The notes under the pieces are model-generated. The model saw only the letters and a program-made list of their open reading frames with translations. It had not been told where the DNA came from and did not search any database. From NCBI RefSeq assembly GCF_026898135.2, contig NZ_CP114035.2, positions 2,645,501 through 2,709,500 on the forward strand: a stretch of DNA of 64,000 bases, in the 5' to 3' direction. The stretch is from Pseudomonas fortuita (GTDB lineage: Bacteria; Pseudomonadota; Gammaproteobacteria; Pseudomonadales; Pseudomonadaceae). Shown piece by piece: positions 18,393 through 27,109 of the stretch. Position numbers and translations under genes: made by a program. Position 1 is the first letter of the stretch. Each line of letters starts with the position of its first letter.

Positions 18393-18917
18393 GTGCCTCG
18401 AATCATTACCCCTACGACCCCTGAGCACGAGATCAGCGAACACAATGCCAGGATGTTTGGCTCTCCCAAGGAGCGTCTGGATTTTTACCGGCGGGAAATC
18501 CAGTACGAAACCAGCATCCTCGCCAACCGCACGGACGCCTACCTGGCGGCGCAGTCATTCCTGGTCATCGCCTTCGTCTCCTCCATGGGCAACCTCAATC
18601 AAGGATGGGGCGAGATGTTCACCCTGATCGTACCGGCGTTCCTTGCCTTGCTCGGGGTATTGAGCTCGCTCAACGCCTGGCCTGGCATCCGCGCGGCGTA
18701 CAACATCATCGATCACTGGCAGCTCAAACAAAGTCATTTGCTGCGCAGCGAGCCATTGATGGGACTGGCTTACGACGAATCGCCGCTGTTCTGCGAGGCG
18801 GAAACCTCGCGTGCCGGGCATCGAAAGTCATTGCTGTTCTCGCTACGGACGCCGTGGATCTTTCTGGTGTTCTGGGTGCTATTGGGTAGCTACTCGGTAT
18901 ACATCCAGCTGGCCTGA
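18393..18917 (+). CDS. Membrane protein of unknown function
   Basis: A 174-residue protein. A soluble N-terminal helix region (SPKERLDFYRREIQYETSIL) leads to two closely spaced membrane segments (SFLVIAFVSSMG and LIVPAFLALLGVLSSL), a charged cytoplasmic stretch, and a C-terminal membrane helix (PWIFLVFWVLLGSYSVYI). GTG 18393 is chosen because CCCGGAGC lies just upstream; ATG 18453 is an alternative. No named domain is recognised. It stands alone, divergent from the SDR gene. Confidence 0.72.
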   Translation: MPRIITPTTPEHEISEHNARMFGSPKERLDFYRREIQYETSILANRTDAYLAAQSFLVIAFVSSMGNLNQGWGEMFTLIVPAFLALLGVLSSLNAWPGIRAAYNIIDHWQLKQSHLLRSEPLMGLAYDESPLFCEAETSRAGHRKSLLFSLRTPWIFLVFWVLLGSYSVYIQLA

Positions 18918-19181
18918 ACACGTTTGCGTGAAAACATGGAGGTAACGTTTTGAAGATTGAGGGATTACTGACCGAGCTCCTCAATGCCCGTGGGCCGTGG
19001 CGGGCAGGACGAATAGCCCCGGCGCGCCGTCTATACGCAGTGGCTTACCACCTGCCATTTCGATGGAATTATTTGTTCCCTGGTTTGCTCAATAACGCAT
19101 GACCAGGGAGGGAATTCTGGTGGTCGGTGCTACCTAAGGGGCCTGAGACCTGCATTCCATCAACGTGCTGGAGGTGTTGCC

Positions 19182-19340
19182 ATGCAGCCTAAAACCGAAG
19201 GCTCTGAAGAGAAAGGCCCAAGCGACGTACCCTTCATCAACGATCCGGAAAAGCCCACGTCGCCGCCACTGAATGACGCTGATGCCACGGATGCAGCGGA
19301 GGCTGAAGAAGACATTCAGGACGATGGCCAATCCCTTTAG
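19182..19340 (+). CDS. Small acidic disordered protein
   Basis: A 52-residue protein (MQPKTEGSEEKGPSDVPF onward) rich in Glu, Asp, Ala and Pro. GGAGG precedes ATG 19182 at 6 nt, a strong reason to accept it. It ends 16 bp before the DUF2188 reading frame, so the two are likely cotranscribed. The family is not recognised; composition matches the other small disordered proteins of the cluster. Confidence 0.6.
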   Translation: MQPKTEGSEEKGPSDVPFINDPEKPTSPPLNDADATDAAEAEEDIQDDGQSL

Positions 19341-19356
19341 AGAGGAGAACCAGCCG

Positions 19357-19581
19357 ATGGACAATTATCACCTCAGCCCGACTTCGGATGGCTGGGAATT
19401 GAAGAAAGCCGGTGCTGAGCGAGCCTCGAAACGAGCCGCCACGAAGCAGGAGCTCGTCAGTGTCCTGGCAGATTTCTTCGAGGGCAAGGCGGCGTCCGTG
19501 TAGATTCACAAGGCGGACGGCACGCTCGAGGAGGAACGCACCTACCCACGTTCAGCTGACCCGCGCCGTAGCAAAGGTTGA
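19357..19581 (+). pseudogene. DUF2188-like protein gene interrupted by an in-frame amber codon
   Basis: The frame from ATG 19357 (AGAGGAGAA upstream) encodes MDNYHLSPTSDGWELKKAGA and continues as a typical DUF2188 protein (YHLSP, W.LKK.GAERAS, then a Q/E-rich helix). TAG at 19501-19503 cuts it after 48 residues. The same frame then continues IHKADGTLEEERTYP, which is the expected second half of DUF2188 (the IHxxDGxIxxxxTYP strand pair), up to TGA at 19579. The full frame would be about 74 codons. It is either a recent nonsense mutant, a suppressed amber gene, or a sequencing error. If only the first part is made, it lacks the conserved C-terminal motif. Confidence 0.75.
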
Positions 19582-19646
19582 AGACTATAACTGCCTGTGA
19601 CCTCGGCATTGAGGTCACAGATGCCCAGGGCGTGTTTAGATGGTGG

Positions 19647-20063
19647 CTAGCGCTGCTGGTTATCTCGAGCAGCTTCATCATCACGCTTCTCACGAGGAGC
19701 CTGGTGGTGAGGAGCGCATTCGCTGCCCATCGCCTGATACGCCTTACGAAGTTGATGGATTTCCCGGTTATCGAGCGCTTCGAGATCCAATACTGACTGC
19801 TCCGCAGATTTTGTAGCGCGGATCAGTTCGGCGAGCTTCACGTGGATGATGTCGTTATCCCGGTTCTGGGTGTTCTGAATCAGGAAAACCATCAGGAATG
19901 TGATGATGGTGGTCGACGTGTTGACGATCAGTTGCCAGGTATCGTTGTAGTGAAACCAGGGCCCAGAGGCAGCCCACATGGCAATCAACACCACGGCGAT
20001 CAAAAAGGTGCTCGGCTTACCGGCGTGGTTGGCGAGCCATTGGCAGAACTGGGCGAATTTCAT
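19647..20063 (-). CDS. Low affinity iron permease family protein
   Basis: A 138-residue protein with two predicted membrane helices (STFLIAVVLIAMWAASGP and LIVNTSTTIITFLMVFLI) and the family signature QNTQNRDNDIIHVKLAELIR directly after the second. It ends with a charged cytoplasmic tail. The bacterial family is named after the yeast low-affinity iron transporter Fet4; actual transport by such short bacterial members is unproven. ATG 20063 has GGAG upstream; the frame stays open further upstream without family support. Confidence 0.85.
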   Translation of the reverse strand: MKFAQFCQWLANHAGKPSTFLIAVVLIAMWAASGPWFHYNDTWQLIVNTSTTIITFLMVFLIQNTQNRDNDIIHVKLAELIRATKSAEQSVLDLEALDNREIHQLRKAYQAMGSECAPHHQAPREKRDDEAARDNQQR

Positions 20064-20227
20064 GACGTCATCTCCATTGCGATCTATAGGGTTTGACCGC
20101 AGCGGCGCGCTGAAATCTTTTTTTACATTTACCCCAGGTATCGGGTTAACCACTAAGCGCAGCGGAACGACGTGGCGTCCTGGAACGTCAAAAAAATACT
20201 CGAAATCTTCCCAAGGCTTCTGCGCAC

Positions 20228-21571
20228 ATGACCTTCATCGTCTGGTTCGCCATGCTGGGCGCAGTCTTGCTGCTGCTCGCACTCTCATCCTCCTATTTGC
20301 GCTGGATCCCTGTGACCTCATCCGTAGTGTGCCTTGCCCTGGGTATCGGGCTGGGTACATCGGGGCTGGGTTTTCTTCAACTGGACTTGAGCAAGTCGAG
20401 CGGGTGGATGGAGCACCTCACAGAGGTCGCGGTGTTGTTCTCGCTGTTCTTCAGTGGCTTGAAATTGCGCCTGCCCTTGCACAACCGCCGTTGGTGCAGC
20501 GCCTTTTTTCTAGCGGGGCCGGTGATGTTGATCTGCATCGGTGGGGTAACGCTGGTGCTGCATTACGGCCTCAGCTTGGGGTGGGGAGTCTCGCTATTGA
20601 TCGGGGCGATACTCGCACCCACTGACCCCGTGCTCGCAACCCTGGTGCAGGTGGTTGATGCCCAGGACGATGATCTTGTCCGCTTCAGCTTGTCGGGTGA
20701 GGCAGGGCTCAACGACGGCGTGGCGTTTCCCTTCGTCATGCTTGGACTGTTCCTGCAACTGGACACTGGCCAGCCTTGGTTCAGTGACTGGTTGCTCAAG
20801 GACATGCTGTGGGCAGTAACCGCAGGCCTCTTGCTTGGCTACTGGATGGGGCGCGGCCTGGGCAAACTCACGCTGTTCTTGCGTCTGCGCAACGACGACA
20901 GCACTGTCTCGCCCGATGACTATCTGGCCCTTGCCCTGATTGCGTTGACGTACGTGAGCGCCGAGTCGATACAGGCCTATGGGTTCCTCGCGGTGTTCGC
21001 TGCGGGCCTCGGTTTACGGCAGGCGGAGGTCAAGACCGCCAATAGCCCAGAAGGGCCGGCTGCTGAACATCTGGTACAGCCTGTGGTTGGTCACCAGCAC
21101 GTGGCGCCGGAGCTAGCCGTCAAAGGCGATGTGAAAGGGCTCGACGACTCGCAGGTAGCAGCGGGGATCATGTTGGGTGACATGCTGGCTTTCGGAAGCA
21201 TGATCGAACGGGCAATGGAAGTGTTTCTGGTGACCCTGCTCGGGGTAGTGCTCATTGAGCATTGGGACTGGCGGGCAGTGCTGGTTGCCAGCGCTTTGTT
21301 TTTTGTCATTCGCCCCATCAGCATCCTGCTGTTCCCGGCTCGAGGAATGCTGGATATCCGCCAGCGCGGGCTTTTAGGGTGGTTTGGCATTCGAGGTATC
21401 GGCAGCTTCTATTACTTGTTCTATGCCCTCAATCATGGGCTGCTTCCCACCTTGGCCGAGCAGAGCATCAACCTGGTGCTGTCAGTGGTGGCGTTGAGCA
21501 TTCTGCTGCATGGGTTGAGTGTCCAGCCGCTCCTTGCCAGATACGAAGCGTGGAAGGAGAGGGTTTCCTGA
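20228..21571 (+). CDS. Cation/proton antiporter (CPA1, NhaP-like)
   Basis: A 447-residue inner-membrane antiporter with about 12 hydrophobic segments. Family motifs are GAILAPTDPVLATLVQV (TM5 region with the Asp of the ion site) and GEAGLNDGVAFPFVMLGLF (TM6 region, NDG). It would exchange Na+ or K+ for protons and help with salt or pH stress. A hydrophilic stretch near residues 275-315 separates the last transmembrane bundles. No upstream partner; it is followed by a terminator facing the KGG gene. Confidence 0.86.
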   Translation: MTFIVWFAMLGAVLLLLALSSSYLRWIPVTSSVVCLALGIGLGTSGLGFLQLDLSKSSGWMEHLTEVAVLFSLFFSGLKLRLPLHNRRWCSAFFLAGPVMLICIGGVTLVLHYGLSLGWGVSLLIGAILAPTDPVLATLVQVVDAQDDDLVRFSLSGEAGLNDGVAFPFVMLGLFLQLDTGQPWFSDWLLKDMLWAVTAGLLLGYWMGRGLGKLTLFLRLRNDDSTVSPDDYLALALIALTYVSAESIQAYGFLAVFAAGLGLRQAEVKTANSPEGPAAEHLVQPVVGHQHVAPELAVKGDVKGLDDSQVAAGIMLGDMLAFGSMIERAMEVFLVTLLGVVLIEHWDWRAVLVASALFFVIRPISILLFPARGMLDIRQRGLLGWFGIRGIGSFYYLFYALNHGLLPTLAEQSINLVLSVVALSILLHGLSVQPLLARYEAWKERVS

Positions 21572-21585
21572 TGGCTGTTCAACAG

Positions 21586-21616
21586 AAAAGTGCCAGGGCA
21601 GCTATTGCCCTGGCAC
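21586..21616 (-). terminator. Rho-independent terminator for the KGG-repeat gene
   Basis: An 11-bp perfect stem, GTGCCAGGGCA and TGCCCTGGCAC with loop GCTAT, followed on the minus strand by TTTTC. It lies 14 bp past the stop of the minus-strand KGG gene and 18 bp past the antiporter stop, so it may serve both. Confidence 0.82.
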
Positions 21617-21630
21617 TGTATCACCCGCAG

Positions 21631-21849
21631 TTAGCGATTTTCGCTACCGCGTCCGCCGCCGTGGCTGTTTTGCCCGCCTTTACGGCCTGCCTCGGAGGCA
21701 CGCTCACGGTCGTTGGCAAAATTGCCGCCTGAACTCTGCCCGCCTTTGCGACCTGCCTCTGACGCTTTCTCGCGATCATTGGCAAAATTGCCAGGATTGT
21801 TCTGAGCAGTACCACCTTGATTGCCACGGTTGGTTTGGTTGTTAGCCAT
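21631..21849 (-). CDS. KGG-repeat stress-induced protein (short form)
   Basis: A 72-residue hydrophilic protein with two copies of the stress-induced acidophilic (KGG) repeat, NFANDREKASEAGRKGGQ and NFANDRERASEAGRKGGQ, flanked by Asn/Gly-rich ends (MANNQTNRGNQGG, then HGGGRGSENR). Proteins of this kind (E. coli YciG, Con-10-like) are induced in stationary phase and osmotic or desiccation stress; the mechanism is unknown. The leader shares a hairpin with the longer KGG gene at 30889-31242. Confidence 0.9.
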   Translation of the reverse strand: MANNQTNRGNQGGTAQNNPGNFANDREKASEAGRKGGQSSGGNFANDRERASEAGRKGGQNSHGGGRGSENR

Positions 21850-21856
21850 GATCTTT

Positions 21857-21888
21857 CACCTCATGTCGTCACACAGGAAAGTCTGTGT
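21857..21888 (-). promoter_or_regulatory. Conserved leader stem-loop of KGG gene 1
   Basis: On the plus strand, CACCTCATGTCG (21857-21868, containing the ribosome binding site on the minus strand) is followed by ACACAG-gaaagt-CTGTGT (21871-21888), a 6-bp stem with 6-nt loop. The same two blocks precede the second KGG gene. Likely a shared 5' UTR control element. Confidence 0.5.
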
Positions 21889-22226
21889 TCAACTCGGACG
21901 TCAGGGCGCGGGGTGTTTACTTCGTGTTTTTTCGCCGAGGCCGACGGGTTGCGCGAAAGAACCGGTGCAAGTGTGTGTGGCGTCATTAAGCTTTGCTCGC
22001 GAACATTTGGGAAGGATCAAGCTTGGCGCCGACCTTCCAGCCAGGCCGGCGTGGTTAAGCGACCTTCTGGGCGCATCGACGCCGCTGACACGCTATACTG
22101 AATCCCTGAGAGCGGTAGCAGGGGAAGGCTATCACCCGGTTAATCGCACGAGCTCGTCAGCAGAGTAGGGATCGAACGTGATTTCGCAATGAAACCACGC
22201 TCATTCCTCTGTAAGTAGAGCTCCCG
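21889..22226. other. Intergenic region, no gene seen
   Basis: No convincing coding sequence. It holds the promoter region of the minus-strand KGG gene. A CTATACT box (about 22093-22099, plus strand) resembles a sigma-S -10 element but has no gene downstream in that direction. Confidence 0.5.
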
Positions 22227-23552
22227 CTAGCTATCCCTGCGTCGTGAGTGTGTGAGTGTATAACCCACAAGGATTCCCAGTGCCGCTGCGCCGATCAGCA
22301 GCGGCGTCTTGTCGTTTGCCTCCCTCCAGCCTCCGACGATACCCCTCCTGCCACTTGGAGGCTCAAAAAGGTTGCCTGATGATGCTTCGGCTGTGGGGCT
22401 GCGATTTATCCCCCAGCGCGTCAGCTTCCCTGACAACAGAGGCAGCCCTGGTATCAGGTAGCTGGCCAAATGCGCGATGCGCGCTGCGGCGCCAACGGTG
22501 GTGTGAGCCCGAGGCGAGATTGCGCAGGCCACCATAGCCTTTGCCACCCTCTCGGGATCGTATACGGGGCCTGGCGGTCTCAGTGTATGTCCGGTGTAGT
22601 TGCCGCCGTCTCGGAAGCCTGGTGTGTCCATGACTGCTGGATAGATATCGCAGACATGGATGTCGGGATATTCAGTCAACTCGCCTCGCAATGCCTCGGT
22701 CAGTCCACGCAAGCCGAACTTGCTCGCCGAATAAGCGGCGGCATAGGGTTGGGCCATCCAGCTGCCCAGCGACAGCGTGTTGATGAGAATGCCGCTGCCC
22801 TGTGCCTTGAAGAAGGGAAGGGCGACGTAGGCGCCTCGCAGATATCCGATCAGATCTGTCTGGATGACCTGCTCGTGTGCCTCCAACGGCGTTTCTTCAA
22901 ACTTGCCGACCGCGCCGACCCCGGCATTGTTGACCCAGATATCGATTCGTCCATGGCCAAAGTCTGCGGCCTGAGCAGCCAGCGCTTGAACCTGATCGCT
23001 GTGGGTGACATCGGTCATGATAGCTATGGCATCCGTACCACAATCGGTGCATTCATCCAGGACGTCGAACAACGCCTCTTCGTCGCGTGCTGCGAGTACC
23101 AGGCGAGCACCTTTGCACGCAAAGGCATGCGCGGCGGCCCGGCCTATACCGCTGGATGCGCCGGTGATGACCACAACCTTGCCGCCCAGAGGCCCTTTGA
23201 GCGTAGCGCCACGGTCAGGTGCTTCTCGTTCCGCACCCGAAGCGGCGGGGTCAAGGTGGGCAATGGTGTCGCTGGCCTCGATCTGCGAGAGCTCAAGGGA
23301 GGTACCATCGACCAGGGTCAATGTCAGCCCTTCGATCGTGCCTGCCTCCCGGTTTGGAAATACGGGCTCACCTGCGGCATCCAGGCTGTCGTAGATGAAG
23401 CGCGTACCTTCGAGCCAGCCCACGGCGGTGAGAAGCTCAGGGCCGAGGTAATACTTCCCGTCTTGAAAGAAGCCTGGAAACTGATGTGCCCGCTCCACGT
23501 TTTCCACGCGATAGCGTTCGCCGGATTTCATGCCTGTCGCTTGATCGATCAT
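22227..23552 (-). CDS. SDR oxidoreductase with extra N-terminal domain and C-terminal membrane anchor
   Basis: A 441-residue protein. The first 120 residues are not SDR; they include RVENVERAHQFPGFFQDG and an EGLTLTLVDGTSLE strand pair, and resemble no domain I can name. From about residue 120 a classical SDR begins: VVITGASSGIGRAAAHAF, the NNAG motif in WVNNAGVGA, and the catalytic Tyr-Lys in YSASKFGLRG. After the SDR core is a Ser-rich linker and a C-terminal membrane helix (LLIGAAALGILVGYTL) ending in Arg residues. It is cotranscribed with the zinc alcohol dehydrogenase 19 bp upstream. Substrate unknown; SDR 'SDR family oxidoreductase' assignments rest on motifs. Confidence 0.85.
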   Translation of the reverse strand: MIDQATGMKSGERYRVENVERAHQFPGFFQDGKYYLGPELLTAVGWLEGTRFIYDSLDAAGEPVFPNREAGTIEGLTLTLVDGTSLELSQIEASDTIAHLDPAASGAEREAPDRGATLKGPLGGKVVVITGASSGIGRAAAHAFACKGARLVLAARDEEALFDVLDECTDCGTDAIAIMTDVTHSDQVQALAAQAADFGHGRIDIWVNNAGVGAVGKFEETPLEAHEQVIQTDLIGYLRGAYVALPFFKAQGSGILINTLSLGSWMAQPYAAAYSASKFGLRGLTEALRGELTEYPDIHVCDIYPAVMDTPGFRDGGNYTGHTLRPPGPVYDPERVAKAMVACAISPRAHTTVGAAARIAHLASYLIPGLPLLSGKLTRWGINRSPTAEASSGNLFEPPSGRRGIVGGWREANDKTPLLIGAAALGILVGYTLTHSRRRDS

Positions 23553-23571
23553 CTGACAGCCTCCTGTAGGG

Positions 23572-24786
23572 TCAGCCTTTGCTGTGCTCGTCGGAAGGGC
23601 CCAAGGTGCCCGCTGCCGCGCCTGGCACCAGGATCACCTTGCGGCAGTTATCCTCTTTCTGATCGAACATCTTGTAGCCCATGGCCGCTTCTTCGAGGGC
23701 CAGGCGGTGGGTGACGATCAGCTCTGGTTTCAGGCGCCCTGCTTCGATGTGCTGCAGCAGTTCGGGCAAGTATTTCTGGACATGGGTCTGGCCCATTTTG
23801 AAGGTGAGTCCCTTGTCGAAGGCATCGCCGAACATGAAGGCGTGGATGAAGCCGGCGTACACCCCCGGGACACTGACAACGCCGCCGCGACGCACTGCAG
23901 CAATGCTCTGGCGCAGCGCCTTGCCACTGCTGCCTTCGATCTTCAGCGCCGTCATCACCGTTTCGGCAGTGCTGCCTTTGGCCTCGAAACCGACCGCATC
24001 GATCACTGCATCGACGCCGCGCATGCCTGGCGTCTGGCGGATGATGCTGTCTGCGGGGTCGTCGTCCTGCTCGAAGTTGATCGGTATGACGCCGTAGGCC
24101 TCTCGGGCGTAGGCCAGGCGGTAATCGTTGTCATCGACCATGAAGATGGTCTGAGCCCCGAGCATTCGCGCACAGGCGGCGCTCAGCAAGCCGACTGGCC
24201 CGGCGCCGTAGATGGCTACCGATGAACCCTGGCCAATCTCGGCATTGATGACCGCCTGCCAAGCGGTTGGAAGAATATCCGAGAGGAACAGTACCTTGTC
24301 ATCGCCCAGCTCGGTGGGCACTTTGAACGGGCCGACGTTGCCCTTGGGAACCCTGACGTAGTCAGCCTGGCCACCAGGAATACCGCCATAGAGATGGCTG
24401 TACCCGAACAGCGCTGCGCCTGGGGGAATGCCCTTCTTGTTGATGATCGCGCCACGGCCTGTGTTGGTGGTTTCACAGGCAGCGAACAGGTCGTGCTGGC
24501 AGAAGAAACAGCTGCCGCAAGCGATCACGAAGGGAATCACTACGCGGTCGCCGATCTGCAGATTGGTGACGGCACTGCCGGTATCTTCGACGATGCCCAT
24601 GAACTCATGGCCGAAGATATCGCCCGCTTCGGTTTCTGGAATTTTGCCTCGGTAGAGGTGCAGGTCAGAGCCGCAAATGGCTGTGGCGGTGACCCTGAGG
24701 ATGATGTCGTCTTCCTGCTCAATGATGGGATCGGGGACGTTATCGACCCTGACGTCGTGTGCTCCGTGGTAGGTCAATGCTCGCAT
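23572..24786 (-). CDS. Zinc-dependent alcohol dehydrogenase
   Basis: A 404-residue medium-chain zinc dehydrogenase. Catalytic zinc motifs [11 protein letters not shown] and GHEFMGIV, structural-zinc Cys cluster [15 protein letters not shown], and the NAD-binding GAGPVGLL are intact. It belongs to the glutathione-independent formaldehyde dehydrogenase-like branch, as does the gene at 12241, but with a longer insertion ([16 protein letters not shown]). ATG 24786 follows the pattern [15 protein letters not shown]; the frame stays open upstream. It forms an operon with the SDR gene downstream. Pseudomonas stress clusters often carry this pair. Substrate unknown. Confidence 0.87.
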   Translation of the reverse strand: MRALTYHGAHDVRVDNVPDPIIEQEDDIILRVTATAICGSDLHLYRGKIPETEAGDIFGHEFMGIVEDTGSAVTNLQIGDRVVIPFVIACGSCFFCQHDLFAACETTNTGRGAIINKKGIPPGAALFGYSHLYGGIPGGQADYVRVPKGNVGPFKVPTELGDDKVLFLSDILPTAWQAVINAEIGQGSSVAIYGAGPVGLLSAACARMLGAQTIFMVDDNDYRLAYAREAYGVIPINFEQDDDPADSIIRQTPGMRGVDAVIDAVGFEAKGSTAETVMTALKIEGSSGKALRQSIAAVRRGGVVSVPGVYAGFIHAFMFGDAFDKGLTFKMGQTHVQKYLPELLQHIEAGRLKPELIVTHRLALEEAAMGYKMFDQKEDNCRKVILVPGAAAGTLGPSDEHSKG

Positions 24787-25162
24787 AAGGTCAGCTCCTG
24801 CAGTCGTTTTTCCGTGATAGGTATGCAGGGGAAGCCATGACAGATGGCAAAGTTCAGACCAACAAGTCCAGTGGTACTTAAAACTCATTCTCGACCCTAC
24901 CATTTCAAGCTAACCCTTCCTGATCCCACCGCTATCGAACGATCTGAGCCCGTGCCAGAAGAGCCAGGCCGTTCAAACGAGGGGCGTGGCGATGGACGAC
25001 AGGATGTTGGCATTCATGGTGTTCGCTGCCTCACGACCTGACGTGCTTGAGCAGGTACATAATATTCAGAGAAGGTGGGTCAGGTGGGCGATCTCGCACT
25101 TTTACATTTGAGTGCCCACGTTGGGGGCAGGGGCAGGGGCAGGCGATCTGCGCCGCTTGTTT
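24787..25162. other. Intergenic region, no gene seen
   Basis: I see no supported gene. The region contains a GGGGCA direct repeat run (about 25122-25143) and an imperfect inverted repeat GTGGGC/GCCCAC (about 25084-25120). Short open frames lack ribosome binding sites and family resemblance. Confidence 0.5.
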
Positions 25163-25450
25163 TCATCTGCGCTCTAGCTGGCGCCATAGTTTTTCGTGAA
25201 AATAGAATGCTAAGGTGTTACATGCCGGCTCAATTACAGCTATCAGTCCGCCTGTGAGCGCTGAGCCGGTAAGTAAATATGCAACTGTGAATGCAATGGT
25301 GAAGTGAAGAATGCTAAAGCTGAACGTTTTCCATAATGGGCCTTTCGTTCGTCCGGAGCAGCAGCGTGTGTCAGATAGGCTTCGCATTGGCGCCCCTTTA
25401 TCAGTTGTTTGCGCCGCCGGGTATCGCAGACGGCGCAAATATTGGGTCAT
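25163..25450 (-). CDS. DUF2061 family small membrane protein
   Basis: A 95-residue protein whose C-terminal 60 residues match DUF2061: KTFSFSILHFTIAFTVAYLL, then SALTGGLIAVIEPACNTLA and FYFHEKLW. Two membrane helices are predicted. ATG 25450 overlaps the stop of the DUF892 gene as ATGA, indicating coupling; a longer in-frame extension runs inside that gene and is rejected. The function of DUF2061 proteins is unknown. Confidence 0.75.
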   Translation of the reverse strand: MTQYLRRLRYPAAQTTDKGAPMRSLSDTRCCSGRTKGPLWKTFSFSILHFTIAFTVAYLLTGSALTGGLIAVIEPACNTLAFYFHEKLWRQLERR

Positions 25451-25956
25451 CGTTTCGCTTCTTCGCCAGGTGTTGCCGACCGGCTCAGGAATGCGCGGGT
25501 GATTTCTGGCAAGTGCTCCCTCAACCAGTCGGCCATCGCGACCTCCTCCTTCAAAATCGCTCGGCACGCTTCGGCAGTAAGCTCATCACCTGAGGCCGTT
25601 GCTGCCTCAATAAGCACGGTATAGGAGGCGATTTCAAGGTTCTCAAATACATAACCAGACATAGCCCCTTTGACGACTTCATCACTCATGGTCATACCAC
25701 CCACAGCCTGCCCGAATGCCATGAGCTTTCCTGCAAGATCTTTCAAAGTTGAAGGACTTCCTCCCAAACGCTTAATGCATTCCCCAAGTAGACGTTGTTG
25801 TCCCTCCGTCTCTGCGATGTGTTGAACGATCCGCTCACGAAGCTCGGGATAATTTTCTAACCGCTCTGCTTGTGCTTTGAGCATTTTCTCCGCTTGCTGC
25901 TCCATTGCATGAGCATCTCGCAGCCAATCGAGTAAGTTTTCAGTCGGGGTCGTCAT
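25447..25956 (-). CDS. Ferritin-like YciE/YciF family protein (DUF892), copy 1
   Basis: A 169-residue four-helix protein of the DUF892 family (TENLLDWLRDAHAMEQQAEK at the N-terminus). Helix motifs with the usual Glu/His metal-ligand pattern are AHAMEQQAEKML, RIVQHIAETEGQ and ENLEIASYTVLIEAA. Family members bind iron or manganese and are linked to stress. ATG 25956 has GAGGA upstream at 9 nt. Codon usage and GC are lower than the neighbours', which may indicate separate acquisition. The DUF2061 gene is coupled downstream. Confidence 0.88.
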   Translation of the reverse strand: MTTPTENLLDWLRDAHAMEQQAEKMLKAQAERLENYPELRERIVQHIAETEGQQRLLGECIKRLGGSPSTLKDLAGKLMAFGQAVGGMTMSDEVVKGAMSGYVFENLEIASYTVLIEAATASGDELTAEACRAILKEEVAMADWLREHLPEITRAFLSRSATPGEEAKR

Positions 25957-26214
25957 GGTCAATATCCTCGGAAATGAGTTATTGGGAATCCGGATTGTCT
26001 CAGGGGTTCGTTTCGGTCGACGAATGGATGGGTACGCTAAAGATTAGAGTTAAGGTATTTTCGAGTGATGTGAAATTTCGATTGAACTTATCTTCCCGGT
26101 CCATTCATCCAGAAAGCGGATATAGATTTAGCACGTAATAACATCTGTTCGCTCCTAAGCATTGATGGTGCCTACATTAGAGGGCGCCTGCTTACTAGCC
26201 GCGAGGAGCAAACC

Positions 26215-27093
26215 ATGTTTATCCATAACAAACGCTTGCAATATACCGTGCGTGTCGCCCAGCCCAATCCCGGCCTGGCCAATCTGTTGCTCGAACAATT
26301 CGGTGGTGCTCAGGGCGAGCTGGCCGCTGCTAGCCGATATTTCACCCAGGCACTGGCGGAAGACGACCCAGGGCGTAAAGACCTGCTGATGGATATTGCA
26401 ACCGAAGAGCTCAGCCACCTGGAGATCGTCGGCTCCATAATCGTCATGCTCAACAAGGGTGCCAAAGGCCGCTTGGCCGAAGGGGTCGAAGAGGAAGGCG
26501 AGCTGTATCGAGCAATCAATGGTGCGGGTAACGACTCCCACATCACCAGCATCTTGTATGGTGCCGGTGCTCCACTGACCAATTCGGCTGGCGTCCCTTG
26601 GAGCGCTGCCTATGTCGATACCATAGGCGAGCCTACAGCAGACTTTCGTTCGAACATTGCAGCTGAAGCGCGAGCCAAGATCGTCTACGAACGTCTGATG
26701 AACGTTACCGATGACCCGGGCGTGAAAGAGGCGCTGGGCTTTCTCATGACCCGGGAGATCGCCCATCAGCTTTCCTTTGAAAAGGCGCTTCATACCATTC
26801 AGCCGAACTTCCCCCAAGGCAAACTCCCTGGTATGCCGGAGTTCACCAACAAGTATTTCAATATGTCTGGTGAGCCCAATGTGCGTGGCCCTTGGAACGA
26901 GGGCAGTGAGTGGGAGTACGTGGAAAATCCATCAGCTGCTGTGGATGGTGGGGATGGCACCGCTTCGGTGACGCTCACTCCTGCCGAAGCTGAAACAGTT
27001 GAGGCGATGAAGCTTCGGACAATGTCTGATCCAACCGCCAACCCGGTTACAGGCGCAGATCTCGGCTCCGGCTTGATTAATGGCAAAGACTGA
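26215..27093 (+). CDS. Manganese catalase
   Basis: A 292-residue non-haem catalase that dismutates hydrogen peroxide at a dimanganese site. Ligand-bearing segments are all present: GGAQGELAAASRYFTQA (Glu), IATEELSHLEIVGSI (Glu and His), IAAEARAKIVYERLM (Glu) and TREIAHQLSFEKAL (His). The length is normal for the family. The start gives MFIHNKRLQYTVRV and is preceded by CGCGAGGAGC. The 3' end runs 17 bp from a small gene and then a DUF892 gene, an apparent oxidative-stress operon. Confidence 0.94.
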   Translation: MFIHNKRLQYTVRVAQPNPGLANLLLEQFGGAQGELAAASRYFTQALAEDDPGRKDLLMDIATEELSHLEIVGSIIVMLNKGAKGRLAEGVEEEGELYRAINGAGNDSHITSILYGAGAPLTNSAGVPWSAAYVDTIGEPTADFRSNIAAEARAKIVYERLMNVTDDPGVKEALGFLMTREIAHQLSFEKALHTIQPNFPQGKLPGMPEFTNKYFNMSGEPNVRGPWNEGSEWEYVENPSAAVDGGDGTASVTLTPAEAETVEAMKLRTMSDPTANPVTGADLGSGLINGKD

Positions 27094-27109
27094 GAAAGTC
27101 GGAGGCATC

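Noticed and set aside
22085..22105. CTATACT box as a sigma-S promoter
   Set aside because: The box points along the plus strand, where no gene follows for more than 2 kb.
22470..23714. A 414-codon plus-strand frame
   Set aside because: It is antisense to the SDR gene and is explained by high GC; the minus strand has the Rossmann and catalytic motifs.
25122..25143. GGGGCA repeat run as a regulatory element
   Set aside because: Simple sequence run in an intergenic region with no conserved partner; nothing supports a function.
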